From assembly GCA_018649665.1 (NCBI GenBank), contig JABIHL010000148.1:1-32149 (forward strand): a DNA stretch of 32,149 nt, read 5' to 3'. Position numbers and translations under genes: made by a program. Source of the DNA: Chloroflexota bacterium. GTDB lineage: Bacteria > Chloroflexota > Dehalococcoidia > Lucifugimonadales > Lucifugimonadaceae. The first letter of the stretch is position 1, and the number at the start of each line of letters is the position of its first letter. The notes below the pieces were generated by a model. The model made no database searches. It was not told the origin of the DNA and saw only the letters and a list, made by a program, of their open reading frames with translations. Positions 15,482 to 23,530 of this stretch are shown one piece after another.

Positions 15482-15946
15482 ATGATCTTTGTATTTTCCG
15501 GCAGTGACTACTATCACATAGACAAGATGTGTCGATTCATCGGATCGCGCAATCGTCCCTATGTCGAGGAAATGGACAAGTCTGAATTAGAGAAGTACGC
15601 GTACGAACCCTGCTCCACCTGTGCTGTCGAGAAGAATCAGCCGCCAGTCCAATCGAAAGTCACAAAGCTCGATGAGGTAGGAGATGGTGAACACGACGAG
15701 TACTTTTTCAAGACTCGCCGGAAGGGTTACTTCAATGAACACATGAAATTCATCGAAGACGATGAAGTGTGGGTTAAAGAAAACGGAATGCCTGGTGTCA
15801 TCGCCCGAGCTCCTGGATACAAAAAATCTGTTCGTGGCTCAGAGGACGAATATCACTACCAAGTTAAATTTTGGCCTGAATCCGATCCAACAAATGTGTC
15901 CACCAGTATTTACCCGGAATCTCATTTAGAACCTCGCGGCAAGTAG
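15482..15946 (+). CDS. Hypothetical protein with N-terminal zinc-type motif
   Basis: A 154-residue soluble protein. The first 50 residues carry YYHIDKMCRF, then YEPCSTC, that is H12, C17, C44 and C47 in H-x4-C ... C-x2-C order, which looks like a small zinc-binding fold seen at the ends of various nucleases and DNA-linked proteins. The rest (about 60-154) is acidic and aromatic, with DEYFFKTRRKGY, EVWVKENGMPGVI and YHYQVKFWP, and could be a beta-rich binding domain such as a Tudor- or SH3-like fold. I do not recognise a family. It starts 3 bases after the membrane protein gene and is followed 34 bases later by the HEPN/MtlR-like gene. Codon use is more A/T-rich than in neighbouring metabolic genes. 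Confidence 0.65.
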   Translation: MIFVFSGSDYYHIDKMCRFIGSRNRPYVEEMDKSELEKYAYEPCSTCAVEKNQPPVQSKVTKLDEVGDGEHDEYFFKTRRKGYFNEHMKFIEDDEVWVKENGMPGVIARAPGYKKSVRGSEDEYHYQVKFWPESDPTNVSTSIYPESHLEPRGK

Positions 15947-15980
15947 ACAGTGACCGTAACGAATTTATGGAGCGAGTACT

Positions 15981-16508
15981 TTGACCAGTTCTTCAAATAC
16001 ACCTGACGATATCGGCAAATATGTTGTTGGTTTCTCAGGTGCTAGAGACCAAGTTTCAGTTGTTGTGCATGGGAGCATGATCATTGAAAAAATGCTCGCA
16101 GATTTGTTGTATACCCAGATGCCAAATTACAGCAAAAAATCCGACCCGTTATACATCGGGGAAGAACGTCTTTCGATCGCCGTCATGTGTAAATGGGCAT
16201 ATGCATTGGGTCTCGTAGATAAGCAGATCTACAACGCATGTAAATGGCTCTCAAAACTCAGAAACAGTGCGGCACATCTAAAAAGTGGGCCAGTATTCGA
16301 TTACACCACAGCTGATGAATCAAATTGGATTGAGAACATTTTGAATTCTCTTCAAGCAGATGAAAATAAATTCGCAGAATTTGAAGGTCACTACGGGTTG
16401 AACAATGTTCCTGTTTCTCGGCAAAGGTTCGATTTCGCTCTGACCGAACTGGGCTATCGAATCAACTCACATAAGTTGTCGATCGAAGAGACGAAATCAA
16501 CAAGGTAG
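15981..16508 (+). CDS. HEPN/MtlR-like helical protein
   Basis: A 175-residue all-alpha protein. HGSMIIEKMLADLLY followed by AYALGLVDKQIYNACKWLSKLRNSAAHL resembles the MtlR/DUF4145 type of helical bundle. R94-NSAA-H99 fits the RX4-6H motif of HEPN domains, many of which are RNases in toxin-antitoxin and defence systems; other HEPN-like proteins are inactive binders. No nucleotidyltransferase (MNT) partner is adjacent. The start is TTG with GGAGCG 6 bases upstream. It follows the zinc-motif gene and is convergent with the LLM oxidoreductase (6 bases between stops). Its low GC and its place after a tRNA suggest an accessory gene. A regulatory or toxin role is possible but unproven. Confidence 0.65.
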   Translation: MTSSSNTPDDIGKYVVGFSGARDQVSVVVHGSMIIEKMLADLLYTQMPNYSKKSDPLYIGEERLSIAVMCKWAYALGLVDKQIYNACKWLSKLRNSAAHLKSGPVFDYTTADESNWIENILNSLQADENKFAEFEGHYGLNNVPVSRQRFDFALTELGYRINSHKLSIEETKSTR

Positions 16509-16514
16509 GGTTGC

Positions 16515-17468
16515 CTACAACCCGTACACCCTCGGCACAATCTCATCTGCCAAGTATTCGGGGACTTCATCGCTGGCAAAGTTGAAGTGTTGGAATTGAA
16601 CTTCTTCCATACCCATGCTTGCGAATTTGCCTAGTTTGTCAACTACTTCGTTGGTGAGCCCGACTATCCAGTTGCCTTTGGTGGCTTTTGCTTCACGGTA
16701 GGCGGCTGGCGATCCGGTGGCTCCGCTTTGGTTCATGTGGAATTTCGTGAAGCGGTCGAGTGTTCGTTCGTCGTTGGCCATGAATCCGAACGCCATCATC
16801 GATTGATGAACTGTCGAAATATCGCGGCCGATATCGTTGCACCTATCGGCAAGTACGTTCAGCTTGTGCTGGTACGTTTCGGGCTGCATGTTCACGCAGT
16901 TCCACTCGTCGGCATACTTCGCAACCAATCCGAGAGTTCGCTTTTCGCCCGAACCACCGATAAGAATCGGCGTATCGGCTCCGGAAACCGGCTTAGGCAG
17001 GCAATCGACGTCTTTCACTTGGAAGTGCTTGCCTTCGTACGAAGCCGGACCTGGGCCCCACAACGTCTTGATCACATTGATCGCTTCTTCGAGTCGTTCG
17101 GCCCGCACTCGTTCTGAGTAGAACGGAATTCCGTAAGCGTCGTGTTCTGGCTTGTGCCAACCTGCGCCAACTCCGAGCATCAATCGGCCGTTGCTCAGCT
17201 GACTAATCTGTGCCGACATCCGTCCAACATCGACTGGCGACCTAAACGTCATCGGGCTAACTAACGATCCAAACCGAATGTTCTCGGTCTCTCGGGCTGC
17301 AACAACAAACGACAGGAACAAATCAATCGAACTCTGGTACTCGCCAATCACGTAGTGATCCGACCGGAAAACCGATGGAAAACCGAGTCGTTCCGCCGTG
17401 TGCAGAATGTGAATCCAGCGTTCCCAACTTAGCCCTGCTTGGCCTTCGACCATTAGTCCGATTCGCAT
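16515..17468 (-). CDS. LLM-class flavin/F420-dependent oxidoreductase
   Basis: A 317-residue TIM-barrel enzyme of the luciferase-like monooxygenase superfamily. MRIGLMVEGQAGLSWERW opens the barrel. Family marks include FRSDHYV, ARETENIRFGSLVSPMTFRSP, LSNGRLMLGVGAGWHKPEHDAYG and PILIGGSGEKRTLGLVAKYADEWNC. The pattern fits the F420-dependent branch (LLM class F420-dependent oxidoreductases), but FMN use cannot be excluded. I start at the ATG at 17468; the longer frame to 17612 would add 48 residues without family similarity. An AAAGAAAG lies upstream. The substrate is unknown. Such enzymes are abundant in Actinobacteria and marine Chloroflexota. Confidence 0.92.
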   Translation of the reverse strand: MRIGLMVEGQAGLSWERWIHILHTAERLGFPSVFRSDHYVIGEYQSSIDLFLSFVVAARETENIRFGSLVSPMTFRSPVDVGRMSAQISQLSNGRLMLGVGAGWHKPEHDAYGIPFYSERVRAERLEEAINVIKTLWGPGPASYEGKHFQVKDVDCLPKPVSGADTPILIGGSGEKRTLGLVAKYADEWNCVNMQPETYQHKLNVLADRCNDIGRDISTVHQSMMAFGFMANDERTLDRFTKFHMNQSGATGSPAAYREAKATKGNWIVGLTNEVVDKLGKFASMGMEEVQFQHFNFASDEVPEYLADEIVPRVYGL

Positions 17469-17684
17469 GTTTTGTCTTTCTTTTGCTCCGGGCGTGCGAT
17501 GCGCACTTGGGTCCGCCTGTTCGGCGCACGAGCATACAACATGGATCGTAACGTACTGGCTAAGAAGTCGATCGGCAAGAAAAATCCTCTCGATCCGAAT
17601 TGATGCAAACAACTTCGGGTTACGTCCTCATGCGCTCTTCATGCTCAGCGAAATAATCTGCACTCCTCGGAAGGGAGTGATTAG

Positions 17685-18740
17685 GTGGGGCATTCAAACG
17701 GAATAGCGGAGTTTGTGGTCAGGCGAGCCAGATCGATCTTCACCGGTCGACGCGTGATGTTGCAATTACACGTACTGGTAATCGTAGCTTTCGTGGTGCT
17801 TTCAGCCTGCTCAGACGAAATGCTGGCTGAAGAGACTGCAAGAGCGGTTGAATCTGCGAGGGAAGATGTGACTTCCGCTGCTGAGGTTGGCGGCTCCGTC
17901 GAGGACGCTCAGGCGACGGCTGATGCCGCGGAGTTTGAAGCGACCGCCGGACCAAAGTCGACAATAGTGTCGGCAACAACAACGGCCGAGGCGATCGCGA
18001 CTCGTGAGACGCAAAACGATCTGGTCGAAATCGCCGATACTGCCCTTGCGAACAACGACATCGACCTAGACCAGTTCATCGTGATTGCCGAAACGATCAA
18101 AGCGGGTGGTGATCCCGGTGACGAATTCGATGAACTAATGGCCGATATCTTGGCGAATCGACCGCCTGAACCAGAGGCAGAGGAACTCCCGACCCTCGTA
18201 CCAACACAGCCGGTACTTCCAACGGTTGAGCCAACTCCTGTAAAAGCGACCGAGTATCGGTCGGTAGAGGTGTTCGTGTCTGACGACTGGGAGGTAGGCG
18301 ATGCAACTGCAAACGCAGTCCCAAGAGAGGGTTCAAAGGGTGGCATCGGTCTCGGTTTCATAGATCTCTTCTATACGAGGAGTAAGGCCGAAGGGTCGAA
18401 TTACGATTGGACGATCGAGTTCAGTTTTGGCAGTCCGTATGCAGATCAGGTCCCGGGACGGACAATCACGTTGATTGGCAGAGCGAAAGTGACCGGTGGC
18501 GGATCGGATTCCGCAACATTCGATCCTCTCGATATGTACTTCATCTCGACCCTTCCTCCTGAAAGCATTGAGATCGTACGGACGACCGGACCACTAAAGA
18601 TCAAAGCTGGCGAAAAGGCGCAGTTGGAAGTTTCTGTCAGCATCCCGAAAGGAGATGTTGGTGATTGGTTCACTCTCGGGTGGGGCGTGCGTGGATGTGC
18701 CGAGGACTGTGAGTACTTCTGGACGTACGCAGGGCAATAG
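17685..18740 (+). CDS. Hypothetical lipoprotein with Ala/Glu-rich helical linker
   Basis: A 351-residue exported protein. Hydrophobic residues 27-41 end at LSACSDE, with the lipidated Cys at 42. An Ala/Glu/Thr-rich region (about 47-135) is probably helical. A Pro/Glu/Thr linker (about 165-195) leads to a C-terminal beta-rich domain (about 195-351, EVFVSDDWEVGD to FTLGWGVRGCAEDCEYFW) with two Cys that may form a disulfide. The GTG start at 17685 has GGGAG 8 bases upstream but gives a long signal n-region. ATG at 17757 would give a more usual 17-residue signal but lacks a Shine-Dalgarno. It ends 9 bases from the stop of the convergent MlrC-type gene. I do not recognise the family. Confidence 0.72.
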   Translation: MGHSNGIAEFVVRRARSIFTGRRVMLQLHVLVIVAFVVLSACSDEMLAEETARAVESAREDVTSAAEVGGSVEDAQATADAAEFEATAGPKSTIVSATTTAEAIATRETQNDLVEIADTALANNDIDLDQFIVIAETIKAGGDPGDEFDELMADILANRPPEPEAEELPTLVPTQPVLPTVEPTPVKATEYRSVEVFVSDDWEVGDATANAVPREGSKGGIGLGFIDLFYTRSKAEGSNYDWTIEFSFGSPYADQVPGRTITLIGRAKVTGGGSDSATFDPLDMYFISTLPPESIEIVRTTGPLKIKAGEKAQLEVSVSIPKGDVGDWFTLGWGVRGCAEDCEYFWTYAGQ

Positions 18741-18749
18741 TAACTGTTC

Positions 18750-20243
18750 TTATCCTCGCGAGTAGACCTGCGGTTCTGGGTTGAACTCAACGCCTTCGTC
18801 GAGCGGGAACATTGGGCGGGCGCAGATGGTGTGACCTAACGATGGAAGGTCGGCGCTAGTAGAGCCCGGCGCATCTACGTTCAAGTTGATTTGGCACCAG
18901 TCGTCGAAGAATTCAGGTTCGCAGAACGGCGACTTCACGATGATCGAGTGGAACTTTTTCGGATCGAGCCCGTTCGCATAAAACGGTGCACGGTCGACTA
19001 GGTTGATAGGTCGTGAGAACACGACGAACGTGATCTTGCCAGCTTCCAAAACAACCGTTGGACCTGCGTGTTCGATAGACGGCCATTTCTCAAGCGGGAA
19101 CGTGCCGTCGGAAGCGGATATAACCGTGGCTTTCACTTCGATAGGAGTGAATCGTCGGTCGAGGTTTCCGCCAAGCTTTGCAGTAATCCTGCCGCCAATA
19201 CCCTTCTCAACCGCACGTACTACAGCCGAGGCATCGACGATTGGCACGAGCACGGTGTGCGGGTAATCCTGACGAATCATCTCGGCGACAATGGCATTAC
19301 TATCGCCTGATGCACCCGAGCTTGGAGCGTCGGCGGCATCGGTGAACATCACTGGGCCTTTCATCTTCGCGGCTTTGGCTACCGATTCTCCAAGCGGAAC
19401 AAGATCGGCATGCATATCAAGTCGATTGTCCCAGAATTCGTTGGCTGCTTTTAGCGCAACTTCTTTGCCCAACTCTTCGTCGTTATCGGTCACGACGATC
19501 ACTTGGCTGCACAGTTCTGGAACGTCGGTGAACGGATTTCCAATCTGGAATCCGGCGTTGAGAATGCGGGGATCGTTGTGAAGCTCTTTTAGGTAGCTGA
19601 CTTGATTTCCGAAGAGTCCCGATTCCGTAACTAGCTGCTCACCACGTACGAGTGCGGGAATGGGCACACGGACGATTACTGGCTTTGCGCCATCGTTGAG
19701 CTGTCGTAGTAGCTGTTTTGCTGCACGCGCTCCAGTGTCGGCGAAATCGACGTGCGGGTAGGTGTGATAAACGGCGACACCATCAGCGTGCTTCAACATC
19801 TTCGCTGTCGTTACGCCGTGAATGTCTTGGGTGTAGATGATCGGAATTTCTTCGCCAAGAATCTTGCGTGACTCTTCTAATAAATAGCCTTCAGGATCGA
19901 GTTCGTTCTCGGCACTCATCGATCCGTGCATGGCGAACAGTGCGCCTGAAATATTGCCGGCGAACGGTTTCAGTGCTTCAAGGAATTCACTTGCGATTCG
20001 TTCCCATGAAGTTTGGTCGAGGGGACCTGCGCTGGTGGCTCCTGCCGAGTACGACGCAACGACTTCGATATCGCTGTCGGTCTTTAGTACATCGACCATC
20101 CCGGCGACTTCCGAGTTCTTACCGGCGCTTCGTTCGATAACTTCGTCACCAACCGAAATATTGAAATCTTCGTAGGTGCTGAACACCGGATTGAAGGTCG
20201 AAACTTCTTGTGCCGCACCTGCAATCAATATCCGTTTCGTCAA
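18750..20243 (-). CDS. M81 family metallohydrolase (MlrC/microcystinase C-like)
   Basis: A 497-residue zinc hydrolase of the M81/MlrC family, named after the enzyme that finishes linear microcystin breakdown. Most members act on unknown substrates. Features: RILIAGAAQEVSTFNP at the start, ALFAMHGSMSAENELDPEG (metal-site region), TQDIHGVTTAKM, YHTYPHVDFADTG, the MlrC C-terminal-domain segment MFTDAADAPSSGASGDSN and FHSIIVKSPFCEPEF near the end. I place the start at TTG 20243, with AGGAG 8 bases upstream; the frame to 20306 adds residues unlike the family. There is no signal peptide. Together with the LLM oxidoreductase it hints at breakdown of unusual organic compounds. Confidence 0.93.
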   Translation of the reverse strand: MTKRILIAGAAQEVSTFNPVFSTYEDFNISVGDEVIERSAGKNSEVAGMVDVLKTDSDIEVVASYSAGATSAGPLDQTSWERIASEFLEALKPFAGNISGALFAMHGSMSAENELDPEGYLLEESRKILGEEIPIIYTQDIHGVTTAKMLKHADGVAVYHTYPHVDFADTGARAAKQLLRQLNDGAKPVIVRVPIPALVRGEQLVTESGLFGNQVSYLKELHNDPRILNAGFQIGNPFTDVPELCSQVIVVTDNDEELGKEVALKAANEFWDNRLDMHADLVPLGESVAKAAKMKGPVMFTDAADAPSSGASGDSNAIVAEMIRQDYPHTVLVPIVDASAVVRAVEKGIGGRITAKLGGNLDRRFTPIEVKATVISASDGTFPLEKWPSIEHAGPTVVLEAGKITFVVFSRPINLVDRAPFYANGLDPKKFHSIIVKSPFCEPEFFDDWCQINLNVDAPGSTSADLPSLGHTICARPMFPLDEGVEFNPEPQVYSRG

Positions 20244-20517
20244 TTCCGAAGCTCCTGTGAACTGGTTGATGATCGTGCGAGGCGAAATGCCACCGCCTCG
20301 ATACAAGATTCAACGCCACATATTTTGCGCTGTATATCAGACGAATGGGTGATCAAATCGGCTTGAATGTACCCCTTACGAGCACCACGGCAATAACCAA
20401 TACGTGGACGCCATTGACCCCTAGCGGGAGACGAACCAGCTCGGAATCAGGTTCAAAGTTTTGCTTGTAGAAGTTCAAAGCGGCCCGCAAACAGATCGAA
20501 TCTAAGGATCAATCGAA

Positions 20518-20772
20518 ATGCTCTCCATAGCCAGCACTCGCAGGAATTCAGAGTTATCTATCTCTGGTTTCGTCAAGATGCTTGTTATGGCAACCTACGC
20601 CAGCATGCTTCTAGTAGCCGGAACCGGAACGGCGATGGTGTTCGTACGACCGCCATCTGCCGACGCTATCGATAGTTTGCTCGGAGCAATCACCGGTATT
20701 CCCGGCATCGCTGCTGCGGTTCTTGGCACATTTTCGCTGTCTCTGTTGTTGCACCGCCGCCAGGTGAACTAA
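20518..20772 (+). CDS. Small two-span membrane protein
   Basis: An 84-residue protein with two membrane segments (about 18-43 and 57-77) and an Arg-rich end (LHRRQVN). No known family. The ATG has AAGGA about 9 bases upstream. It lies 77 bases before the histidine kinase gene on the same strand and may belong to that operon, possibly as an accessory to membrane sensing. In the roughly 270 bases upstream (20244-20517) I see no other gene or clear promoter. Short length makes it less certain than its neighbours. Confidence 0.6.
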   Translation: MLSIASTRRNSELSISGFVKMLVMATYASMLLVAGTGTAMVFVRPPSADAIDSLLGAITGIPGIAAAVLGTFSLSLLLHRRQVN

Positions 20773-20849
20773 TTTCGATCTAATGGCGTAGTTTCGAATC
20801 CCTCTTTTGAGAGACGAACTCAGTTCGGGCACTAGGTAGACTGTGAATC

Positions 20850-22085
20850 ATGTTCAAGCAACTTCAGCTCGGTGCCAGCGATCCAGTGAGAGCAACGCGG
20901 TACAAATATGCTGCATTGATACTCGCCACAGTTCTGTTCACGATTTTGGTGATCGGAAATGCTATCGACCCACCCGAATCCGGCAGTATCTACAAACAAG
21001 AAGACGCCCTGGGTTACTTTTTCGCAATTGCACAAGCCCTCCCACTGCTCTTTGTTCTCAGATGGCCAATCCCTGCCTTCACAACGATTATGGCTTCATT
21101 CACGGTCCATACCGGTTTAGGACACGAAACTATCTGGGTAGTTCAGTTCACCGCATTGCTCTCGTTTTTCATCGCAGTTACTCAAGGTGGAGATCGACAA
21201 TCGATTCTTGCGCTGATTATCGCCAATGCGGGTGCGATAGTAGCATTCGGAATAGTTGGCAAAAACCCTCAATTCGGCAACGTAGTAATGCAGGTAATGC
21301 TGTTCGGGGGATTATGGATCGTCGCTAATTTGTTCCGCACAGGTCGACTTAGCCTTGAATCAGCAAAGCAAGTGGTTGTTGAACTTGAGGCCGATCAAGC
21401 TCGACTCGCCCGTGAGGCTGTAAATAGCGAGCGAGTTCGAATTGCTCGTGAACTTCACGACGTTCTCGGGCACACTTTGAATCTCGTCGTAATCCAAGCT
21501 GGTGCTGCCCAACGGGTGTATGAATCGTCACCTGAAAAAGCACTCGAAGCGGTGAAATCTATCGAATCTACGAGTCGACAAGCACTTTCAGATGTCGACC
21601 GCATGCTCGGGATCCTTCGTGACCCCGACGAGCCTGCCAACACTGCGCCATCACTGGAAGCACGGCCTTCACTCAGTCGAATAAATAAGCTTGTGTCTGA
21701 ACTGGCGTCAACAGGCCAAACTATCGAATTCACTATTTCAGGACACGAAAGTAAACTCGCTGCCAGTACCGATCTCACAGCGTACCGGGTCGTCCAAGAA
21801 GCACTCACCAATGTAATGACCCACGCAGCGGGATCGAAAGCCCGAGTTGATATCGATTATGGTGATAACCAACTAGAAGTTTCCGTTACCAACGATGGAT
21901 CAGGAATCGACAAATTGGCTGATCGCAAAAGCGGAGGCCGAGGAATAGTTGGCATGCGCGAGCGCACATCACTATTCGGCGGAAAGTTCGAAGCAGGCAG
22001 CACCGATGATGGTGGATGGAGAGTCAACGCTACCTTCCCACTCAATCGCAACAATACCGTTGACGAATCAGGAGATTCAGAATGA
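20850..22085 (+). CDS. Sensor histidine kinase, NarL-partner type (HisKA_3; LiaS/DesK-like)
   Basis: A 411-residue membrane kinase. About five membrane helices (20-38, 55-72, 95-112, 117-136, 145-163) form a loopless sensor with little extracellular domain, as in intramembrane-sensing kinases that detect envelope or antibiotic stress. A coiled linker (165-192) leads to the HisKA_3 box RIARELHDVLGHTLN, with phospho-acceptor H203. The ATPase domain follows, with AYRVVQEALTNVMTHA (N box) and GGRGIVGMRER (G box). The stop overlaps the response regulator start (ATGA). The pair stands directly upstream of two exporters and is the obvious candidate for their control. ATG start with AGGTAGA about 12 bases upstream. 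Confidence 0.95.
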   Translation: MFKQLQLGASDPVRATRYKYAALILATVLFTILVIGNAIDPPESGSIYKQEDALGYFFAIAQALPLLFVLRWPIPAFTTIMASFTVHTGLGHETIWVVQFTALLSFFIAVTQGGDRQSILALIIANAGAIVAFGIVGKNPQFGNVVMQVMLFGGLWIVANLFRTGRLSLESAKQVVVELEADQARLAREAVNSERVRIARELHDVLGHTLNLVVIQAGAAQRVYESSPEKALEAVKSIESTSRQALSDVDRMLGILRDPDEPANTAPSLEARPSLSRINKLVSELASTGQTIEFTISGHESKLAASTDLTAYRVVQEALTNVMTHAAGSKARVDIDYGDNQLEVSVTNDGSGIDKLADRKSGGRGIVGMRERTSLFGGKFEAGSTDDGGWRVNATFPLNRNNTVDESGDSE

Positions 22086-22765
22086 CCATCAAGCTCCTAC
22101 TAGTCGACGATGACGATCTCGTGCGAACCGGCTTGAAGATGATCATCGAATCCGATCCCGAGTTCGATGTACTCGGCGAAGCCGCAAACGGTGCTCAGGC
22201 CGTTGCTCTTGCCGATCGTCTTAAGCCCGATGTCATCCTGATGGATATTCAAATGCCGGAAATGGACGGCATCGAGGCGACTCGGATACTCACCGAGAAG
22301 TCGCCAGATCCCGACGAAGGACCGCGAGTACTCGTACTAACCACATTTGAACAAGACGAATACGTGTTCCAGGCTCTTCGAGCAGGTGCGAGTGGATTCT
22401 TGCTGAAGCGGACTCCTGCCGATGAACTCATCGCCGGCATCAAGGTGATAGCTGAAGGTGAATCACTATTGTCACCGTCTATCACTCGCAAGCTGATAAA
22501 CGAGTTCGCACAAACCACTCCATCTTCTATGGATCGCGAAAGTGCAACGAAGCTGGATTCACTTACAGAACGCGAAATGGAAGTGCTTCAGCTTGTCTCG
22601 CACGGTAACTCTAATCAGGAAATTGCCGACGCTTTGATCGTTTCCGAGGGGACTGTAAAGACTCACGTAAAACGAGTTCTTTCAAAGCTGGATGTTCGCG
22701 ATCGCACGCAGGCGGTCATATTCGCCTACAACTCCGGAATTATTCTTCCCGATTCGAACAACTAG
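22082..22765 (+). CDS. NarL/LuxR-family response regulator
   Basis: A 227-residue regulator. The receiver domain (1-120) has acidic D10/D11, phospho-acceptor D55 in ILMDIQMPEMDG, the switch Thr in LTTF and the conserved Lys in GFLLKR. The C-terminal LuxR helix-turn-helix (about 158-220) contains LTEREMEVLQLVSHGNSNQEIADAL and GTVKTHVKRVLSKLDVRDRTQAV. It is translationally coupled to the kinase by ATGA overlap. Next on the strand is about 760 bases of non-coding DNA and then the MMPL exporter. Its binding sites may lie in the duplicated leaders at 23382-23530 and 25992-26135. Confidence 0.96.
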   Translation: MTIKLLLVDDDDLVRTGLKMIIESDPEFDVLGEAANGAQAVALADRLKPDVILMDIQMPEMDGIEATRILTEKSPDPDEGPRVLVLTTFEQDEYVFQALRAGASGFLLKRTPADELIAGIKVIAEGESLLSPSITRKLINEFAQTTPSSMDRESATKLDSLTEREMEVLQLVSHGNSNQEIADALIVSEGTVKTHVKRVLSKLDVRDRTQAVIFAYNSGIILPDSNN

Positions 22766-23109
22766 TCGTTCGCCGACACCCCTGCTCGTTATTCAACCCG
22801 ACACCAACGGTTGCCACCCTCTTCTCGACCGTAGTAAAGCGTAGCGGAGGGACCTTGGATGATGGCGTAGTAAGTGTCGTGCAACAGCACGAATCGCTGC
22901 ACGCCTTTGCGGAATTGTCACGTCACACTCGAATTCGATTCCTCCGGCAGGGTCGAGATGAGGGATGAGGCAGTTAGCAAAATGTTGGCTAATCCGTTCG
23001 TGATGGTCTCGCCGGCGAAAAAATGTTGGCTTATGTGCTCGTAGCGTTCAGTGCCATCACTGATTGCCACGTCGTCGAATTCCACGCAATGACAGCCGCC
23101 ATCCTTAAA

Positions 23110-23132
23110 TGTCATCCTGAGGCTCTCGAAAG
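23110..23132. repeat. Intergenic palindromic repeat fragment
   Basis: TGTCATCCTGAGG followed by CTCTCGAAAG is the core of a repeat type scattered between genes in many bacterial genomes, often mis-annotated on the other strand as a peptide containing SSFESLRMTF. Only part of the palindrome remains. Confidence 0.5.
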
Positions 23133-23242
23133 AAGACAGGTTAGGCAATAATCATTAGCGCAGTCAGCAGATACACCAGCTAGCTAAACCAGATTGATAG
23201 TAGGTGCTACAGCCGTAGAACTTGCCGCTTCCCGCCCCACCT

Positions 23243-23275
23243 CACCAGATCCCTCGGTTGCCGCTCGGGAAATGA
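23243..23275. repeat. Intergenic palindromic repeat fragment, exporter copy A
   Basis: The 17 bases CACCAGATCCCTCGGTT (23243-23259) recur identically at 25883-25899, each about 110-140 bases before the shared leader of an exporter gene. The following CGCTCGGGAAATGA is a degenerate return arm of the GATCCCTCG...CGGGATGA palindrome. Confidence 0.55.
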
Positions 23276-23381
23276 GATTTAGGCGACCTTTCTCACGTTC
23301 TTGAAGTGCCTCGCCGCCTACCCCTTTCGGGATACATACCCTTCACAAAAGGGTTACCTAACCGCCTTCGACGTCAGCAAA

Positions 23382-23530
23382 AAGAGCACCTGAACGTTCG
23401 CTCTTTCGTGGACTAGCTTCACCCCCACAGGGAGACGTTCGACTGCCAATACGCCAATAACTTAGTACTCATAACAAGCCCACCGGGCATCTTCAACAAT
23501 GAAGACAACGGCGGCGTAGGGGTTAATCAA
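23382..23530 (+). promoter_or_regulatory. Exporter leader A (homologous to leader B)
   Basis: 149 bases directly before the MMPL gene, colinear with 25992-26135 before the ABC operon. Shared blocks in order are AAGAGCACC, an AAGAGC/GCTCTT hairpin (23382-23387 with 23400-23405), the 12-mer CTTTCGTGGACT (23403-23414), CACC, GACG, AACAAGCCC leading into a GCCC-ACC-GGGC hairpin (23478-23488), and GTAGGGGTTAATCAA before the ATG. It may contain a common promoter, an operator for the adjacent response regulator, or a structured RNA leader. Confidence 0.65.

Larger units (their letters stand above)
22766..23381. other. Long non-coding region with worn palindromic repeats
   Basis: No credible gene in about 600 bases between the response regulator and the exporter leader. 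It holds fragments of the widespread TGTCATCC...GGGATCT-type intergenic palindromes (22829-22856, 23110-23132, 23243-23275), a 6-bp hairpin at 22877-22892, and a direct repeat of AATGTTGGCT near 22980 and 23021. A minus-strand open frame here (22918-23148) is made of these repeats and is not a gene. Confidence 0.55.

Noticed and set aside
14533-16508. Integrated element bounded by a tRNA attachment repeat
   Set aside because: No second copy of the tRNA 3' end and no integrase are visible, so boundaries cannot be supported.
22918-23148. 76-codon open frame on the minus strand
   Set aside because: It is built on intergenic repeat sequence (the SSFESLRMTF type of false peptide) and has no Shine-Dalgarno.
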